The notes below the pieces were generated by a model. That model saw only the letters and a program-made list of their open reading frames with translations. It was not told the DNA's origin and made no database searches. A stretch of DNA of 64,000 bases, from assembly GCA_028015205.1 (NCBI GenBank), contig CM051521.1:91426513-91490512 (forward strand), given 5' to 3'. The position numbers and the translations under genes are program-made. This DNA comes from Mytilisepta virgata (taxonomy: Eukaryota; Mollusca; Bivalvia; Mytilida; Mytilidae). The first letter of the stretch is position 1. Each line of letters starts with the position of its first letter. This document shows positions 12,155-23,957 of this stretch, one piece after another.

Positions 12155-13579
12155 TCTAAAAACATTTATGAAAATAAATTGTTTGAAAAGTATTATTATT
12201 CAAAACACGACCACAGTGAACAAATAGCAAATCAGTATCACTTGAGATAATCTCCCCCCTTTTCAATTCATTTAAGATACATTGTATCCGTCACATTACA
12301 AGTGGATGAATCCGGCAATATGTCATTTCCAGTGGAATTTTGGTTTTAATGTTCAGATTTCAATATCATGTATTAGGTATGAAATTAATAAACGATTTTA
12401 CATGCGGATGAAGTATAGTCAGGCTTGGTTATTACTGAAATGTGTTAAGTTAAACACCATCACCTCTGCCATTGATTAAAATTCCATTAAGAATCATGTT
12501 GAAAGCCGAATTAAGAGCCTAAAATGTTTAAGAGAAGATTAAATGCCAGAACCGCCTAACCATCTAATATCAGAAAAAATGCTCAGTTGCGATAATTATA
12601 ATTTAACCATTCTTAAAAAGTAAGTGTAAATTTAAAATTTAAAGTATCAGTTTCACGCCAGTTTGTAATCACTAGCATCTCAGCTATCTATACTCTGGAA
12701 CACTTAAAATCCACCAGCAGTGGCATCCACTCAGTAGTAGGAAAAATGTTCTATGCATGGTTGGACTAAAGGGTTGTTGTAATAAAGACTACTTTAAATT
12801 TGTTGTGAATCAGATGATTGTTTTAAAAGATATGAACATTTACAGGAATGTCTCTCTTCTAGTAGCATTATAAATGGAAGCGCATTAAACTGATGATTCC
12901 ATTGCATTGTACATTAGAGCTTTCCTTATTATAACAATTTTGTTTTTCTTAAATTCCTATATTTTGCACATAATTGAAGCTGATAATACGATTGAATTTC
13001 CAGTAGATTATTTATTTGTTTACGATAACAATATGTTGACCTTTCTTGGTCGGTATGTAATTGTTTTCATCTTAAGATAAGTTTTTGCTAATACTACTGC
13101 AGAGTTGTTGCATGTAAAAGAAACTTGCGAAGTCCTTTAATTACAGTTTCCAACATACAGTCTCTTGATAATTCTTGCAGTAATGATTGCCTTCATCTTT
13201 TCTCACTAATGAGACAGCACAGTACCTATTTTTACCCATGTGAGATATCCTTGTCTTTCCCGTGGGTGAGATAAGAATTTCACGCTTGTTTTCCCGCAAA
13301 ATTTTCGCGGTTCCGACAACCGTGATTATTTACTGTTTGAGCGATATTTAACAAATAGTTTGAGTTTTTATTAGTCTTACCTATTCCATATTGTTCATAT
13401 CGTTTTATATTTAAAGGTTTCACTCGTCGGTGGCTTGAATTATTCAAAATACATCCAATACACAAAAGCACATACACATCACACACAAAATGTACATAAC
13501 GCACTACTTTCATGGACAGATAACTCCGTTTGTTTACGTCGTCTGACACACTTGCTTGAGTAAATATAAGTGAGAAAAA
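12155..13579. other. No recognisable gene
   Basis: AT-rich. A short block near 12711 (TCCACCAGCAGTGGCATCC) resembles one near 49849 and may be a fragment of a dispersed repeat. Nothing else is seen. Confidence 0.4.
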
Positions 13580-13740
13580 GGATCAAAACACCGGTGTTAA
13601 AGTGCAAGACGGAAAATCTCAGAACCCGCGTGAAAGATTTCCACCTGTCTCCGACTCGGCGGAGCCTCGTTGGAGACCAAAAATCTTTCCATTGGGTGTC
13701 TGAGATTTTTCCGTCTTGCACTTTCACCGGTGTTAGATCC
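13580..13740. mobile_element. Foldback (hairpin) MITE
   Basis: The left arm (GGATC, then ACACCGGTGTTAAAGTGCAA and onward to AAAGATTT) is matched in inverted orientation by the right arm ending CTTTCACCGGTGTTAGATCC. Each arm is about 55-60 bp with a few mismatches. The loop contains a second small palindrome around GTCTCC...GGAGAC. There is no coding content. Confidence 0.8.
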
Positions 13741-14845
13741 TGATATTCTATACTAATGAAATTGACATTACAGGAACGTCTTTATTCCTAAATTTATATA
13801 CATAGATAACATGTGCGATAATGTCATTATTGTAATAAATATTCTATAAGACATAACTGCATCAGTTGTGTTTAAGGTAAAAATGTTTAAAGCCGAAACA
13901 ATTATCCAGAATGTTAAATAGTAGATTCAAACGGTAAAATAACCAAAAGGGTAAATCCGTCTAAAAAGTAGAACTATACACGGAGGGGGTACAGCCTTTG
14001 TTAACTCAAAAAAAAAAACTTGTGGGCTTCGTCACTCATTTCCATTTCAAAAACCTTGGACTAGACATCTTTCGTTATGTCTTACATCATACTGGAAATC
14101 TCACTGTGCAATTTGTCAGATTCTGTCAACTAAGCTGTAAATCTTCACAAAAAATAGTTTACCTTGGGACATTAAGTGAGAAAATTGAATTGTGAATTAG
14201 CTTGAAATAGATGAAATTTAATTATCAAGTCACTCACATTTTATTGAGAAAAACAAACACCCAGCGATGTGTTATAGCAGCTCGAGTCATTGGTTACACC
14301 TACACTCCAAATTGTACTTTTAAAAAGTTTATGTTTTGAGCTACGTCTTTGCAAAAACGTCCAGTACTGCCTCTGTTCAGTTTTTTTCTCTAGTTGTCTC
14401 AACTAAAGTCTTTTGATCCTTAATTGAGACATAACACTCAACAACAGACAACACAATTATCAACGGCCGGTATTTGCCTTTTCTAGATGAATTTAATTTA
14501 TCTGGCCTTATATATCAAATTATAATATAGTTTTATAATAATTTTTATCTACAAAGGTGGACAGTCATTGACAGTCAAGTGATACTAGTATTAAGAAACG
14601 AACAATATCCTTTACGAATATTCGCAGGTTTTGTGAAAAGGCCGCATGATTTCTGTTACGACTACAGTTAAATGCAGAAACTCGTGTCACACCTTGTGTA
14701 CATTTTACATTTTGAATGCTGTTTTTTTCTAATTCTAGGTCGTTTGCTTGGTTTTTCCTTTAATCTCCACAAATTTAGTATTTATTCTCGGTTCTATCTC
14801 TATTTTGGTCTCATTGGTTTTCGAGTTTGTCTTTTTGTTTTGGAT
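13741..14845. other. No recognisable gene
   Basis: AT-rich sequence upstream of the LINE fragment. The first ~66 codons of the long ORF that starts at 14672 fall here. They translate to hydrophobic, low-complexity residues without homology to the LINE and are probably a chance in-frame extension. Confidence 0.4.
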
Positions 14846-14853
14846 TTCATTTG

Positions 14854-15917
14854 TACATGTTCATTCATTGTAGAGTATGGTGCTGCAATCTGGGGTTACA
14901 AGAGCCATTCCTGTATTAATGCTATCCAACTTCGAGCGTGTCGATTTTTTCTTGGCGTTGGTAGATATACACCCAATCTTGCCGTCATGGGAGACATGGG
15001 TTGGGTGCCGATCTACCATACACAGTGGAAGGTTATCGCAGCTCAGTGGTGTCGTTTGGTAAATATGGATCACTGTCGAACAAACAGAAAAGTATTCACT
15101 TGGGCAGATGAGGTCAGTCGGCAACGTAAAATAGTTAAAAATTGGAATTATATTGTTAGGAAACATTTAACTGATTTACAGTTAGATGATTTTTGTGATA
15201 TAAATGGTAACATAAATAAGTGTGTTTTGAAACAAGATATTTTATCAAAAATGTTTACAAGTTACACTGAAGAATGGAAAAGAAATGTAAACTCACTCTC
15301 TTCCAGGACGGGTAATGGACGTAATAAGTTAAGAACATATAAGCTTTTTAAGACAGAATATTGTGTTGAGAATTATTGTAAATTTGTATTACCTTTCAGT
15401 GATCGTAGCGCCTTTTCTAAATATAGATGTGGGGTAGCTCCAATTCGATTGGAAATTGGTCGTTATGAAAATTTAAGACTGGAGGAGAGATGTTGTTTTA
15501 ATTGCACAGATTTAATTGAAGATGAGTCGCATTTTATTTTACATTGTCCTATTTATCATGATTTTAGAAATCATCTTTTTAGTGAAGCTTTTAAGTTTGA
15601 TGATAATTTTATGAATTTTACTGATTGTCAGAAGATGGTATTTTTATTTTCGAATCAAGATATTTTTAGAGTTTGTGCCAAAACCTGTAATTTAATCTTG
15701 AAAAAACGTGAGAAGTTTTATACTGTAAATAATTTTATATTTGCATGTACAGAATTGTGTCTCTTTAAACTTTATGCATGTTTTATTTTATGTGTTTTAT
15801 CGTCTCTCATAAATCTGTATTGATTGGCTTATGTATTACTGTTTATATGCTAACTATTGTGTATATCATTATGTATACATAAGGTGAGACGTTAATAAAA
15901 TATTGAATTGAATTGAA
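14854..15917 (+). mobile_element. 5'-truncated non-LTR retrotransposon (LINE)
   Basis: This block holds the 3' end of a LINE: the C-terminal ORF2 region, a short AT-rich 3' UTR, an AATAAA signal near 15896, and a pentanucleotide tail (TTGAA/AATTG repeats) ending at about 15917. The octamer TTCATTTG occurs at 14846-14853 and again at 15918-15925, which would be an 8-bp target-site duplication. That match is short and tentative. Truncation from the 5' side is typical of incomplete reverse transcription. Confidence 0.75.
14870..15823 (+). CDS. LINE ORF2 C-terminal fragment with CCHC-type zinc knuckle
   Basis: From residue V (14870) the reading EYGAAIWGY, IQLRACRFFLGVGRYTPN, MGDMGWVPI is the conserved region following the reverse transcriptase fingers/palm in animal LINE ORF2 proteins. 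It ends in the knuckle CCFNCTD...ESHFILHCPIYHDFR (the zf-RVT pattern C-x2-C...H-x4-C). The frame stays open for about 318 codons to the stop at 15823, so this fragment is fairly young. The endonuclease and the catalytic FADD region are missing. A start at 14672 is formally possible, but the preceding residues have no LINE character. I do not assign a clade. Confidence 0.8.
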   Translation, partial: VEYGAAIWGYKSHSCINAIQLRACRFFLGVGRYTPNLAVMGDMGWVPIYHTQWKVIAAQWCRLVNMDHCRTNRKVFTWADEVSRQRKIVKNWNYIVRKHLTDLQLDDFCDINGNINKCVLKQDILSKMFTSYTEEWKRNVNSLSSRTGNGRNKLRTYKLFKTEYCVENYCKFVLPFSDRSAFSKYRCGVAPIRLEIGRYENLRLEERCCFNCTDLIEDESHFILHCPIYHDFRNHLFSEAFKFDDNFMNFTDCQKMVFLFSNQDIFRVCAKTCNLILKKREKFYTVNNFIFACTELCLFKLYACFILCVLSSLINLY

Positions 15918-16082
15918 TTCATTTGAGATTTTAATTGCAGATGTGCTGTAGTATACATTTGATATTAGGAAGGAAACGAGGTATTCGTCAATGACCTAAA
16001 ACGCATACAATGATCATGTTAACTTGTTTAATTATTAAAACACCGAACTTTAAATTGTCGATAGGTATCAGCTTTTACTCTT

Positions 16083-16920
16083 CTACCATCGGATTGAGTT
16101 TATTAAACATATTTTATTTGCTCTAAAACAAAATGGATTAGACAGAAGTAAATCATACTTAGATAGTCTTCTCCGCAATACACAATATAACAATACAATA
16201 ATGTAAAATAATGTAAGAGGGCATGTTATATACAAGTACATACAATAGTAGTTATCGGGTATAACAGAAAAAAACTTGACATGAGATGGTGATGACGATG
16301 ATGGAGAAAGTTGACTCATATCTGTATATTTATATAATACAATACGGAATCTATTGGACTTTCCAATAAAATCAACGTATTTGAAAACTTTACGATATCT
16401 AATACCAGTCTCCATAAGAGAACTAGATATTTCGAGTGGGTAAGTACACATATATCTGAAACACAATAAAAAATAATAAGTAAAGTCAAGAAATATCAAA
16501 AGGGATATTAGAAGGAGGGGAAAATCGAAACAACTGACAAACTCCGGAGAACAACGAAGACAAGACCAAAACAATACATGCACTACAATTAAAAACTAAA
16601 AACTATGAATAACATGGGCCCCACCAAAAAACTGGGGGTAGACTCAGGTGCTCCGGAAGAGTAAGCAGTCTCTGCTTTGTACAGGACACCCGTCATGCTA
16701 CCCATGTCAAATCTGGTATAAGGAAGGGACAACATCAATGGAACAAGTCCATTTTCATTTGGGAAACGGTTTTTTCATACCTGTCAACCAAGTCATGATG
16801 ACGTCCATAAAACTTTAATAAGGATGACTCCAACTTATGAGCAACATACCTCTGTCTGAGCAACTTTTCTGTCAGGAGCCGGGCTACTACATAATGATAA
16901 TTTGATAAATTCAGCATGTT
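16083..16920 (-). pseudogene. Penelope-like element remnant, RT C-terminus and 3' flank
   Basis: On the minus strand, 16917-16735 encodes ARLLTEKLLRQRY, ESSLLKFYGRHHDLVDRY and ends QMKMDLFH before a stop. It aligns residue by residue with the remnant at 9707-9860 and matches the C-terminal helical part of Penelope-type RT. The next ~600 bp on the minus strand form the 3' region, with the conserved block GCTTACTCTTCCGGAGCACC (16666-16647). A long but low-complexity ORF at 16583-16083 lies in this 3' flank and is probably not a protein gene. The catalytic RT core and the endonuclease are missing. Confidence 0.65.
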
Positions 16921-19374
16921 ACATGTAGTGTCAATATAAATACTTTATTAAACCAAATGTCCATTTTATTGCAAAGACAACAACGTTGATCAAAGGCTTG
17001 CTCGATACCAGAAAAACAGTTGGTAATTAAGTGTATAAACTGAAAGATCAAGTGAATAGATATAAAGTTCTGTTAAAACGGTTACATGGATAGACAACGA
17101 ATACTAACAATGCTGATATTATTTGATCTGACAGTGTTTTAAACGATGGCTATATTTTCATCTCGTGGATATGTTTTTCCACAGAACTCTAAATGCAACT
17201 CTGCACCGGATCTTGTAAAAATCAAAGATATTTAATTCGGCGAAAAAGTTAACTGCTACAGTGATATATATAAAAATCATCGTTTGATCATTCTTATTAG
17301 AAAATTCTACGTTTAATACTGGTATTGTAATACTTTCAGGCGTATAATTGGTTTTCGTTCATTTCATTTCCCTAATAACCCTTAAGCTTACAATTTCTAT
17401 GGTCATTTTTTATCTTATAGTTTAAATTGTTTTTCTTCCATGTCATTGACCAACACGTTAAAGAATGTCAGTGCCCTTTGTCACGATTAACGACTAAGTT
17501 CAATGTCCACAACTTACTTTTGTTTTCTTGTTAGATTATCTGTGAAAACATATCATGGGACAATCCGTTTACTTTTCATTAAGATTGTATTGTAAAATGC
17601 AACTGTTCTATTATGATAGATAGAATTGCGACATTACATTATTACAACCTGCATTTTAACTTCATAAGAATAACAATATAATATTATATGGTAGAATACT
17701 AAACACCCAAACAACCATTTCTTTTTTATTGCATTATTTAGGAAAATAATCATTCCATTATATGTAGCTTTAAGCATAATCATTAAGTTTAATTTATATT
17801 CCTTTTCAGGGCATAAATTTATCATTTCGTACAAAAACCACAGAGGGGTGTGATTAAATAAGATTGTTTTGGTTCACTTTAAATTCACTATTCAAATGAT
17901 AGATTCTTTACAGCTACTTTTGACCAGGGAAAAATTTGCATCTATCCGATTCCCTAAGTTTAATTTCCATCTGTCATCTTCAGTGTATAGATGCAACCTT
18001 CGTGCTAATAAAAGAGCTACATGACAGTTTGTTCTGGTCTGAATATTACTCAAAACGATATGTCACTCTAAAAGGTAAAAAAGCCATGTTCGATAAGTCC
18101 ACCAAAGAAAGGATATTGCTTAGAGTTCTATGTATTTTTTGCAGATGGAATAAAACACTCCTTGCTTGAACTAATGCAATTTACAAATTTTTCAGCTCGT
18201 CATTTTAACGGTCAAACCATTCAGTCTATACACTAATTAGCTTAGGGAATAGTAAATGCTTTAGGATTGTCAATGAAAGGAACTCTTTACGGAATGAGGA
18301 CGATAAACAACTTTTATAATAGACTTAATCGTGCCTTTGCCATATATAGACTTTTCAACTCTTTAAACCCACTCCAGCATTCCAAGTGCACAAAGGAATT
18401 TACATGTCAAATATAAAAAATGACGTCTTTTTATTTCAAAGTATGATGTTTTCCGATTGGATGTACAATTCTTATTATTTATTACTACTATGGGAATAAT
18501 ACATCTTACAGCATTACATTAAACATCAGCTTATATAATGCAAGATAATAAATCACATTTTAATACAACTTTGTCTCGAGACGAAAGTAAGCTATATCAG
18601 TCATTGTTTTGTTTTAAATTAACCCTTAAAGCATATTTCCTTAATCTCATAAAACTTGTGAAACTGTAAATTATATTCCAAATATTTTTTTACACTTAAT
18701 ACATATCAAATTCCATCTTAAAAAATGTTTTCTTAATGCTTTTTGAAAGGAAAGGAAGACTCGTTGAAATGTTGCAATTGCTTATTACAGAGCTTGGCGC
18801 CATTAACACCATTTAAGTATATATACATGCATCTTAAAAGGAATTCGTATGATACATGTTTAACAATTTAATAAGCTCTTTATGGTAGAGATGTCAATCG
18901 AATTTTTGCTAGTCGGCCGGCCAATAAGTTTCAACAACATGGCCTCCGCCATGTGAATCTCGTTCAGCCGTTTGCTTCCGCTGTGATTAAACGTGAATAA
19001 AGAGTCTCTTGAAGAAAATGTTATTTATGGACTAACAGCAACTTTTTAAACCTCCGATGTCATCAAAGTAAGAATAAATATAAATATTCCACTTGGAATA
19101 AAATCTGACAATTGAAAATAAAAAAATATGCAGAGTCTGACGCAAATGTCACGTTTTCCCGCCATTACGAAGTTTTCACTGATTCCGAAAAAATCAAACG
19201 TAAAAACCTCACACTTTCCAGGTCACACCTGTTTAATATTATTTGTATTCTGACTTTGTGCTGCTATCACAGAGGCGATACCTAGAAGCTCCGATGGTAC
19301 ATTCATTTGTATCATTCCGGGTATCATTATCGAATCGAAAGGATTAAAATGATATTAACAGAAAACAGCTCAAG
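16921..19374. other. No recognisable gene
   Basis: AT-rich DNA. A slightly GC-richer patch lies near 18910-18990. A TTTTCCCGCCA word (19154-19164, the reverse complement of an E2F-like site) is the only regulatory-looking motif noted. No gene is supported. Confidence 0.35.
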
Positions 19375-19560
19375 GCTACCAATGGGTCTTCAACGCAGCG
19401 AGAAAATCTCCCGCACCCGCAGGCGGGCTTCAGCTGGCCCCTAAACAATAATGTATACTAGTTCAGCAAAATGGACGGCACACTAAACTCTGAAACATAA
19501 AAATGAGCCAAAATTCAATAAACACAAGCCTAACAAATTATCACATTGAATGGCCGCTGG
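19375..19560 (-). repeat. Dispersed retroelement-type repeat fragment
   Basis: The block around CCAATGGGTCTTCAACGCAG and GGCTTCAGCTGGCCCC has a base composition unlike its surroundings. It matches, from memory, a highly repeated bivalve sequence found at the 3' ends of retroelements. No ORF or boundary can be defined. The identification rests on recall only. Confidence 0.4.
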
Positions 19561-19839
19561 TCCCAGATTATAAACTTATTACATGTATATAATGTTAATG
19601 ATATTAACTCATAGTTAATAACACTGCAAATTCCGAAATGGATACTTGGCGATTGTTTTTTTGGATCTACTTTTACAGGTGCTGAGTAAAGCAATTTTGT
19701 TCATCTTTTATTTGAATTATATAATGCTAACGGTAGCTTCTGTGAAAACGCATATCGTTTATCTTAAATCATTTTGTGTCATCATCTCAAAGTTAAAATC
19801 TCATTTCAATTTGTCTTACCATATGTTGCAGCAAACGTA

Positions 19840-19885
<46 letters not shown>

Positions 19886-21072
19886 GTATATGTATATGTA
19901 CAAGAGATGTCATTGTTCTTTAAAAAAAAACAAAATGTTTTATAGACAGAGATGATTTACTATTATCATGAATATTTCATACAATGTGACCACTGCATTT
20001 TCCTGGTACCTATTACTCGCTTGCACAATATTTCCAATTATTTGTTATTGTAATATTTTTCTCTTTATTTTGAAAAATATGTTATTACTATACTGGGATA
20101 TTTTACATTGTAGTCATATGCTAATTGGTTCTTGCAAATTTCTCTGTATGAATTCTGGAACACCATTTCATAGAGAACTGAAATTGATGTAAATTGTATT
20201 TTATAATTGTTCAAGGTACAATATGTGTCATATATGTAAACAGGTTTTGGGGGAATTTAACTAATTTCAAGTTATAACCTTGAACAAATATTGATTAAAT
20301 AATTCATTATTAAACTCCATACAAAATATTCTGTTGACAAAGGCTTAAAACAACTTCAAATTTCGGACACACGAAGGAATGTTGAAGTTTATGGTACACG
20401 CTGCGCTGAGTCGCTTACTTCAGACCTAAACGACATAAGCGAGTCAACTGTGAAATTTTGCCGTCATAAACTAGAGATGGTGGTGTGCTAAAAAAGTGAA
20501 AAGGTGGAGTTCACAATTGGAAACTTAAAATCACCGCTTGTCAAACAGTCTTGATTATGATCGCACATTTTTGCCAACATTCAAGTATTAGTATGAGGTT
20601 GAAGTATGGCGTGTATACTGGCTCTCTAATATTATATTACTTAACCGAAGTAAATAAGATGCAGGCGTACATGTACAAATGTAGGAAATTATTATTGTAA
20701 GGTTGTTCAATTGAAAATAGGTTATAGTGAAAAATTTATTTTTTTCCGGATAACAATTTTAGTTTGATTCAAAACGCATCCTGTTTCTGAATGAGTATTA
20801 TTGACCATAAAATGCATTCTACAGATCAATATGCAAATGTTTGACTAATCTAGTCGATAACAGACCAACTACGATAGCAAATTTATATTGTTGCAAGAAT
20901 CCTCTTCGTATAGAGTGTGTGGCACCCTACTAACAAGGGTCATATAATAATAATAATAATAATTTTTTTGGCTTGAACCTTCCATCGCACGTCCTGCAGA
21001 GATTTCCCTCCAGATATTCTGCCGATTACGAGTAATCAGATGGAAGATCCCACTTTTTTAATGTCCATGTCC
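19561..21072. other. No gene; (AT)n and (AAT)n microsatellites
   Basis: An (AT)n run lies at 19842-19879 and a short (AAT)n run at about 20945-20962. Small ORFs of 64-74 codons are hydrophobic and unrecognised. Confidence 0.5.
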
Positions 21073-21164
21073 ATGTTATATTAAAATTTTGATTTGTCAA
21101 CGCAAACAGTTGTATTGTCATAGTAAATGTTCGTATTGACAAATCTAAAATTTTAATATAACAT
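21073..21164. repeat. Short foldback repeat
   Basis: ATGTTATATTAAAATTTTGA at 21073 continues to TTGTCAA and is matched by its inverted copy ending at 21164. The arms are about 28 bp with one or two mismatches, around a 35-bp loop. It is either a very small MITE or the remains of one. Confidence 0.7.
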
Positions 21165-21707
21165 CTATACCATAGGGAAAAATAAATTATGAAGAAAGTA
21201 GGATGCCTTGTTACTTGTCGTTTGTCTTTGTCCACCTTGATTAGTATTTGTAAATCATGGCAATTGAGTTACTCCTACTTAAAACATCATTCCTTATTTT
21301 CCAAATAAACTATGGAAGCACTTGCAACCGATGATAAAAACTAGTCAAACCATAGCACATTTGCTTACATGAATTATATTAGATAAAATTAAACAAGCAA
21401 AGAGCTAAAAAGCCAAAAGTTGCTCCTCACAAATGCAAACAGACAAAATATATCTGACGGAACATATTACCAATTTTGCTATTTTCCCTATTTAAGGGTA
21501 TAAGTCCTGAACAAATTGGTCAATACTATTTTTTCAAAAAGAGGATACATTTAAGTTAACTAAAATAATCACCCAGAAACCATTTGATTCACTCGGACGG
21601 ACAAATAATATACACTTATTGACTGGACAAGAGAAGAATAGTAAGTTAATTGTCCCAGAATATGCATTTAATAAATGTTATATTATACATGTTATACCGA
21701 AAGAAAA

Positions 21708-21746
21708 TTTACCGGTGAATAGTTTCGAAAACTATTCACCGGTAAA
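21708..21746. repeat. Perfect 18-bp hairpin
   Basis: TTTACCGGTGAATAGTTT is followed by a 3-nt loop and the exact reverse complement. A perfect stem of this length in AT-rich neutral DNA is unlikely by chance and suggests recent origin by foldback or template switching. Confidence 0.85.
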
Positions 21747-21749
21747 TAG

Positions 21750-22655
21750 TTTTAGGTTTAGAAAAAGACAAATTAATAAAATTATTGTCTTCATTTTTAT
21801 ATAAAAATAACAATCTGAGGTATACTAATTTGATCTTTTAGGATTTAATGATCAGTACTAAAATACCAAGGTTAAAAGATGTGTATCGAGCCAACTAAAA
21901 TTGTCATCCGGATTATCAGTGATTGTTCATACATCGGCCATGGGATAGATAAACGACAAGAGTTCCATTTGGCACCGCTATAAGAACATCTACATGCTTA
22001 TTTCGTCTAAGATATACACAGCTGGGGTGCCACATGGAACATTTTTTTCTTATTTAAGTCTTGTGGGTTGTTTTATTAGCGCTAACCTATTAACCTGAGT
22101 GTATTATCTCATTCCAAAACGAGTAAAAAATAAATGTTCAGTAAAATTGCAATCCAGAAACGGTCTGATTTCCGTATTTCTAAGGGCATAACTCCCGTTT
22201 GTTATACGTATCGGCAACGATAAAATGAACTTGGCGTATTTTTTTTTCTCTCAGTGTTACGGATACCGTTAAAAAAAGGTAACAGCTGTAGATAATGCAA
22301 GGTTGTACTTTACAATGTGATTTATATGTACAGCAATGAGCTTTATAACTTACTTTAGACGACAAGAAAATCACATTTCGATCATAACTTATCATCTTGC
22401 GGGTTTCGTATGAAAAATGTTATAATTACTCTAATGTCTGCTTTTATGGGTAAAAGACATCAATACATTGTTTATTACTTGTATCTGAGCCGATTGACTT
22501 CGTTGTTTTGACTATAATATAGGTTTAAAACATTAATTCTTCAAGCATTTAAGTCCATAAAATACAACTGAGCCATCTTGAAATCGTGATAGAAAATCTT
22601 GCTTAAAACCATGTAATTATGTGTCATTGTTATTTTCTCATTTCATTACAATAAA
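21750..22655. other. No recognisable gene
   Basis: AT-rich, with no supported gene or repeat. Confidence 0.35.
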
Positions 22656-23113
22656 AAGACGGAGGCTGGTTGTTGTAATAAACACTGTAACACAGCATAA
22701 ATAAAAATATATAACAAAATTTTGTTATTTGATGGGTTTATTTTGAAAATTGCTGTCATATCTCAAACGATGAGCCAAACAAGAAGGAAATTTTCAATAC
22801 TTTCAATAAAATCAAAATATTTTTCAATTTTAATGATCGCCTGTTATATGCATATTATAAAAAAAAATCTCTCTCTGAAACAAAACGCAGAAGAAATGAT
22901 GGGCATCACGAATAGACGGAGGCTGGTTGCTGTTAGAAACACTGTAACTTAAAAGAATATTACAAAATTCGCTATTTGATGATTTTTATTTTGAAAATCG
23001 CTTCAAGATCTTGAAAGATGAGTTAAAATAACGGAAATTAAATAAAATAAACATATTTTTCTTCACTTTATTGTATGTTACATGCATGTTATAAAAAAAG
23101 TCTCCCGCTGAAG
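22656..23113. repeat. Diverged tandem duplication, about 255-bp period
   Basis: The unit that begins GACGGAGGCTGGTTG at about 22660 recurs at about 22915. Both units continue with AAACACTGTAAC, an ATTTGATG block, a TTTTGAAAAT block and a run of A followed by TCTC. The copies differ by many substitutions and indels, so the duplication is old. Confidence 0.7.
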
Positions 23114-23587
23114 GGTCGACATAAATATATGTGAAACGCGTGGATTTAAAACATGAACTTGTCTGCAAATTGAGTTGCTTTGTACAAATTCATTTTAATT
23201 CCAGGTACACGTATATGAGTGGCTGTTCGTGTCATTGGCGGTATGAACATACCGTATGAAATTTTCAACGCGTTGGTTTTTACTTTCAACGCGTTTGTTT
23301 TTATTATCAGTGCGTTGGTTTTTATTATCAACGCGTTGGTTTTTACTTTCAACGCATTGGTTTTTACTTTCAACGCGTTGGTTTTACTTTCAACGCGTTG
23401 GTTTTCATTTTCAACGCGTTGGTCTTCACTTTCAACGCGTTGATTCGTAATTCATACGGTATGAAAAACCAACTCGTTGGTTTTCAATTCCATACCGTAA
23501 GTTTTGCACTTTTGTCAACCAATCAAAATCTTTCTAACAAAGTACAATCTAATTAACCGTTCGGACGGACTCTAGATTGTTGTTAAG

Positions 23588-23599
23588 TTTGGCGGGAAA
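23588..23599 (+). promoter_or_regulatory. E2F-like site in the foldback core
   Basis: TTTGGCGGGAAA matches the E2F consensus (TTTSGCGS with flanking AAA). It sits about 40 bp upstream of the ATG at 23640, a usual position for a TATA-less promoter of an S-phase gene. Function is inferred from the motif and spacing only. Confidence 0.35.
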
Positions 23600-23639
23600 A
23601 TATATTCTCCGTTGTTGAAGATACTTACTGACTTGCTAC

Positions 23640-23747
23640 ATGGCTACACGTAGGGGAGACCGAGAGCAATTTTTAGATGGATTCAAGGAGAGATGCACTA
23701 ATGACGACAGGATATTTTTAGAAAACACTTTGTTAGAAAGATTTTGA
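23640..23747 (+). CDS. 35-codon ORF in the foldback core, possible captured first exon
   Basis: The frame starts MATRRGDREQFLDGFKERC and ends FLENTLLERF before a TGA at 23745-23747. It is charged and hydrophilic, unlike translations of the neighbouring AT-rich DNA. It begins just inside the unique core and runs into the right inverted arm. It could be the first exon of a host gene captured with its promoter, or the remnant start of the element's own transposase gene. I do not recognise the family. The stop lies in arm sequence, so the original reading may have been longer. Confidence 0.3.
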   Translation: MATRRGDREQFLDGFKERCTNDDRIFLENTLLERF

Positions 23748-23957
23748 TTGGCTGAAAAAAATTGCAAAACCTACGGAATGGAATGAAAAACTTATGGTAT
23801 GGAATTGAAAACCAACGCGTTGGTTTTTCATACCGTATGAATTACGAATCAACGCGTTGAATGTAATAACTAACGCGTTGAAAGTAAAAACCAACGCGTT
23901 GAAAATTTCATACGGTATGTTCATACCGCCAATGACACGAACGGCCACTCATACGTA

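Larger units (their letters stand above)
23214..23953. mobile_element. 740-bp foldback transposon with CAACGCGTTG arrays in its arms
   Basis: The termini TATGAGTGGC and GCCACTCATA are perfect inverses. CGTA flanks both sides (23210-23213 and 23954-23957), giving a 4-bp target-site duplication. The inverted repeats run inward for roughly 230-330 bp to the AATCAAAATCTTTCTAACAA block at about 23520-23539 and its inverse ending at about 23748. The left arm holds nine units of ~21 bp built on the palindrome CAACGCGTTG (23266-23442); the right arm holds three (23850-23901). Between the arms lies a ~190-bp unique core with a promoter-like site and a short ORF. Long arms with variable internal tandem repeats recall Foldback/Galileo-type elements, but the superfamily is not established. 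Confidence 0.9.

Noticed and set aside
16083..16583. 166-codon minus-strand ORF.
   Set aside because: It lies in the 3' flank of a Penelope remnant and is rich in Phe, Leu, Tyr and Ser with no recognisable domain. It is treated as part of the element's non-coding tail.
23219..23948. Several ORFs of 64-76 codons in the arms of the foldback element (repeating NALVFTF or KVKTNAL).
   Set aside because: They are translations of the 21-bp CAACGCGTTG repeats in different frames and on both strands, and the same N-terminus appears in both arms. They are repeat artefacts.
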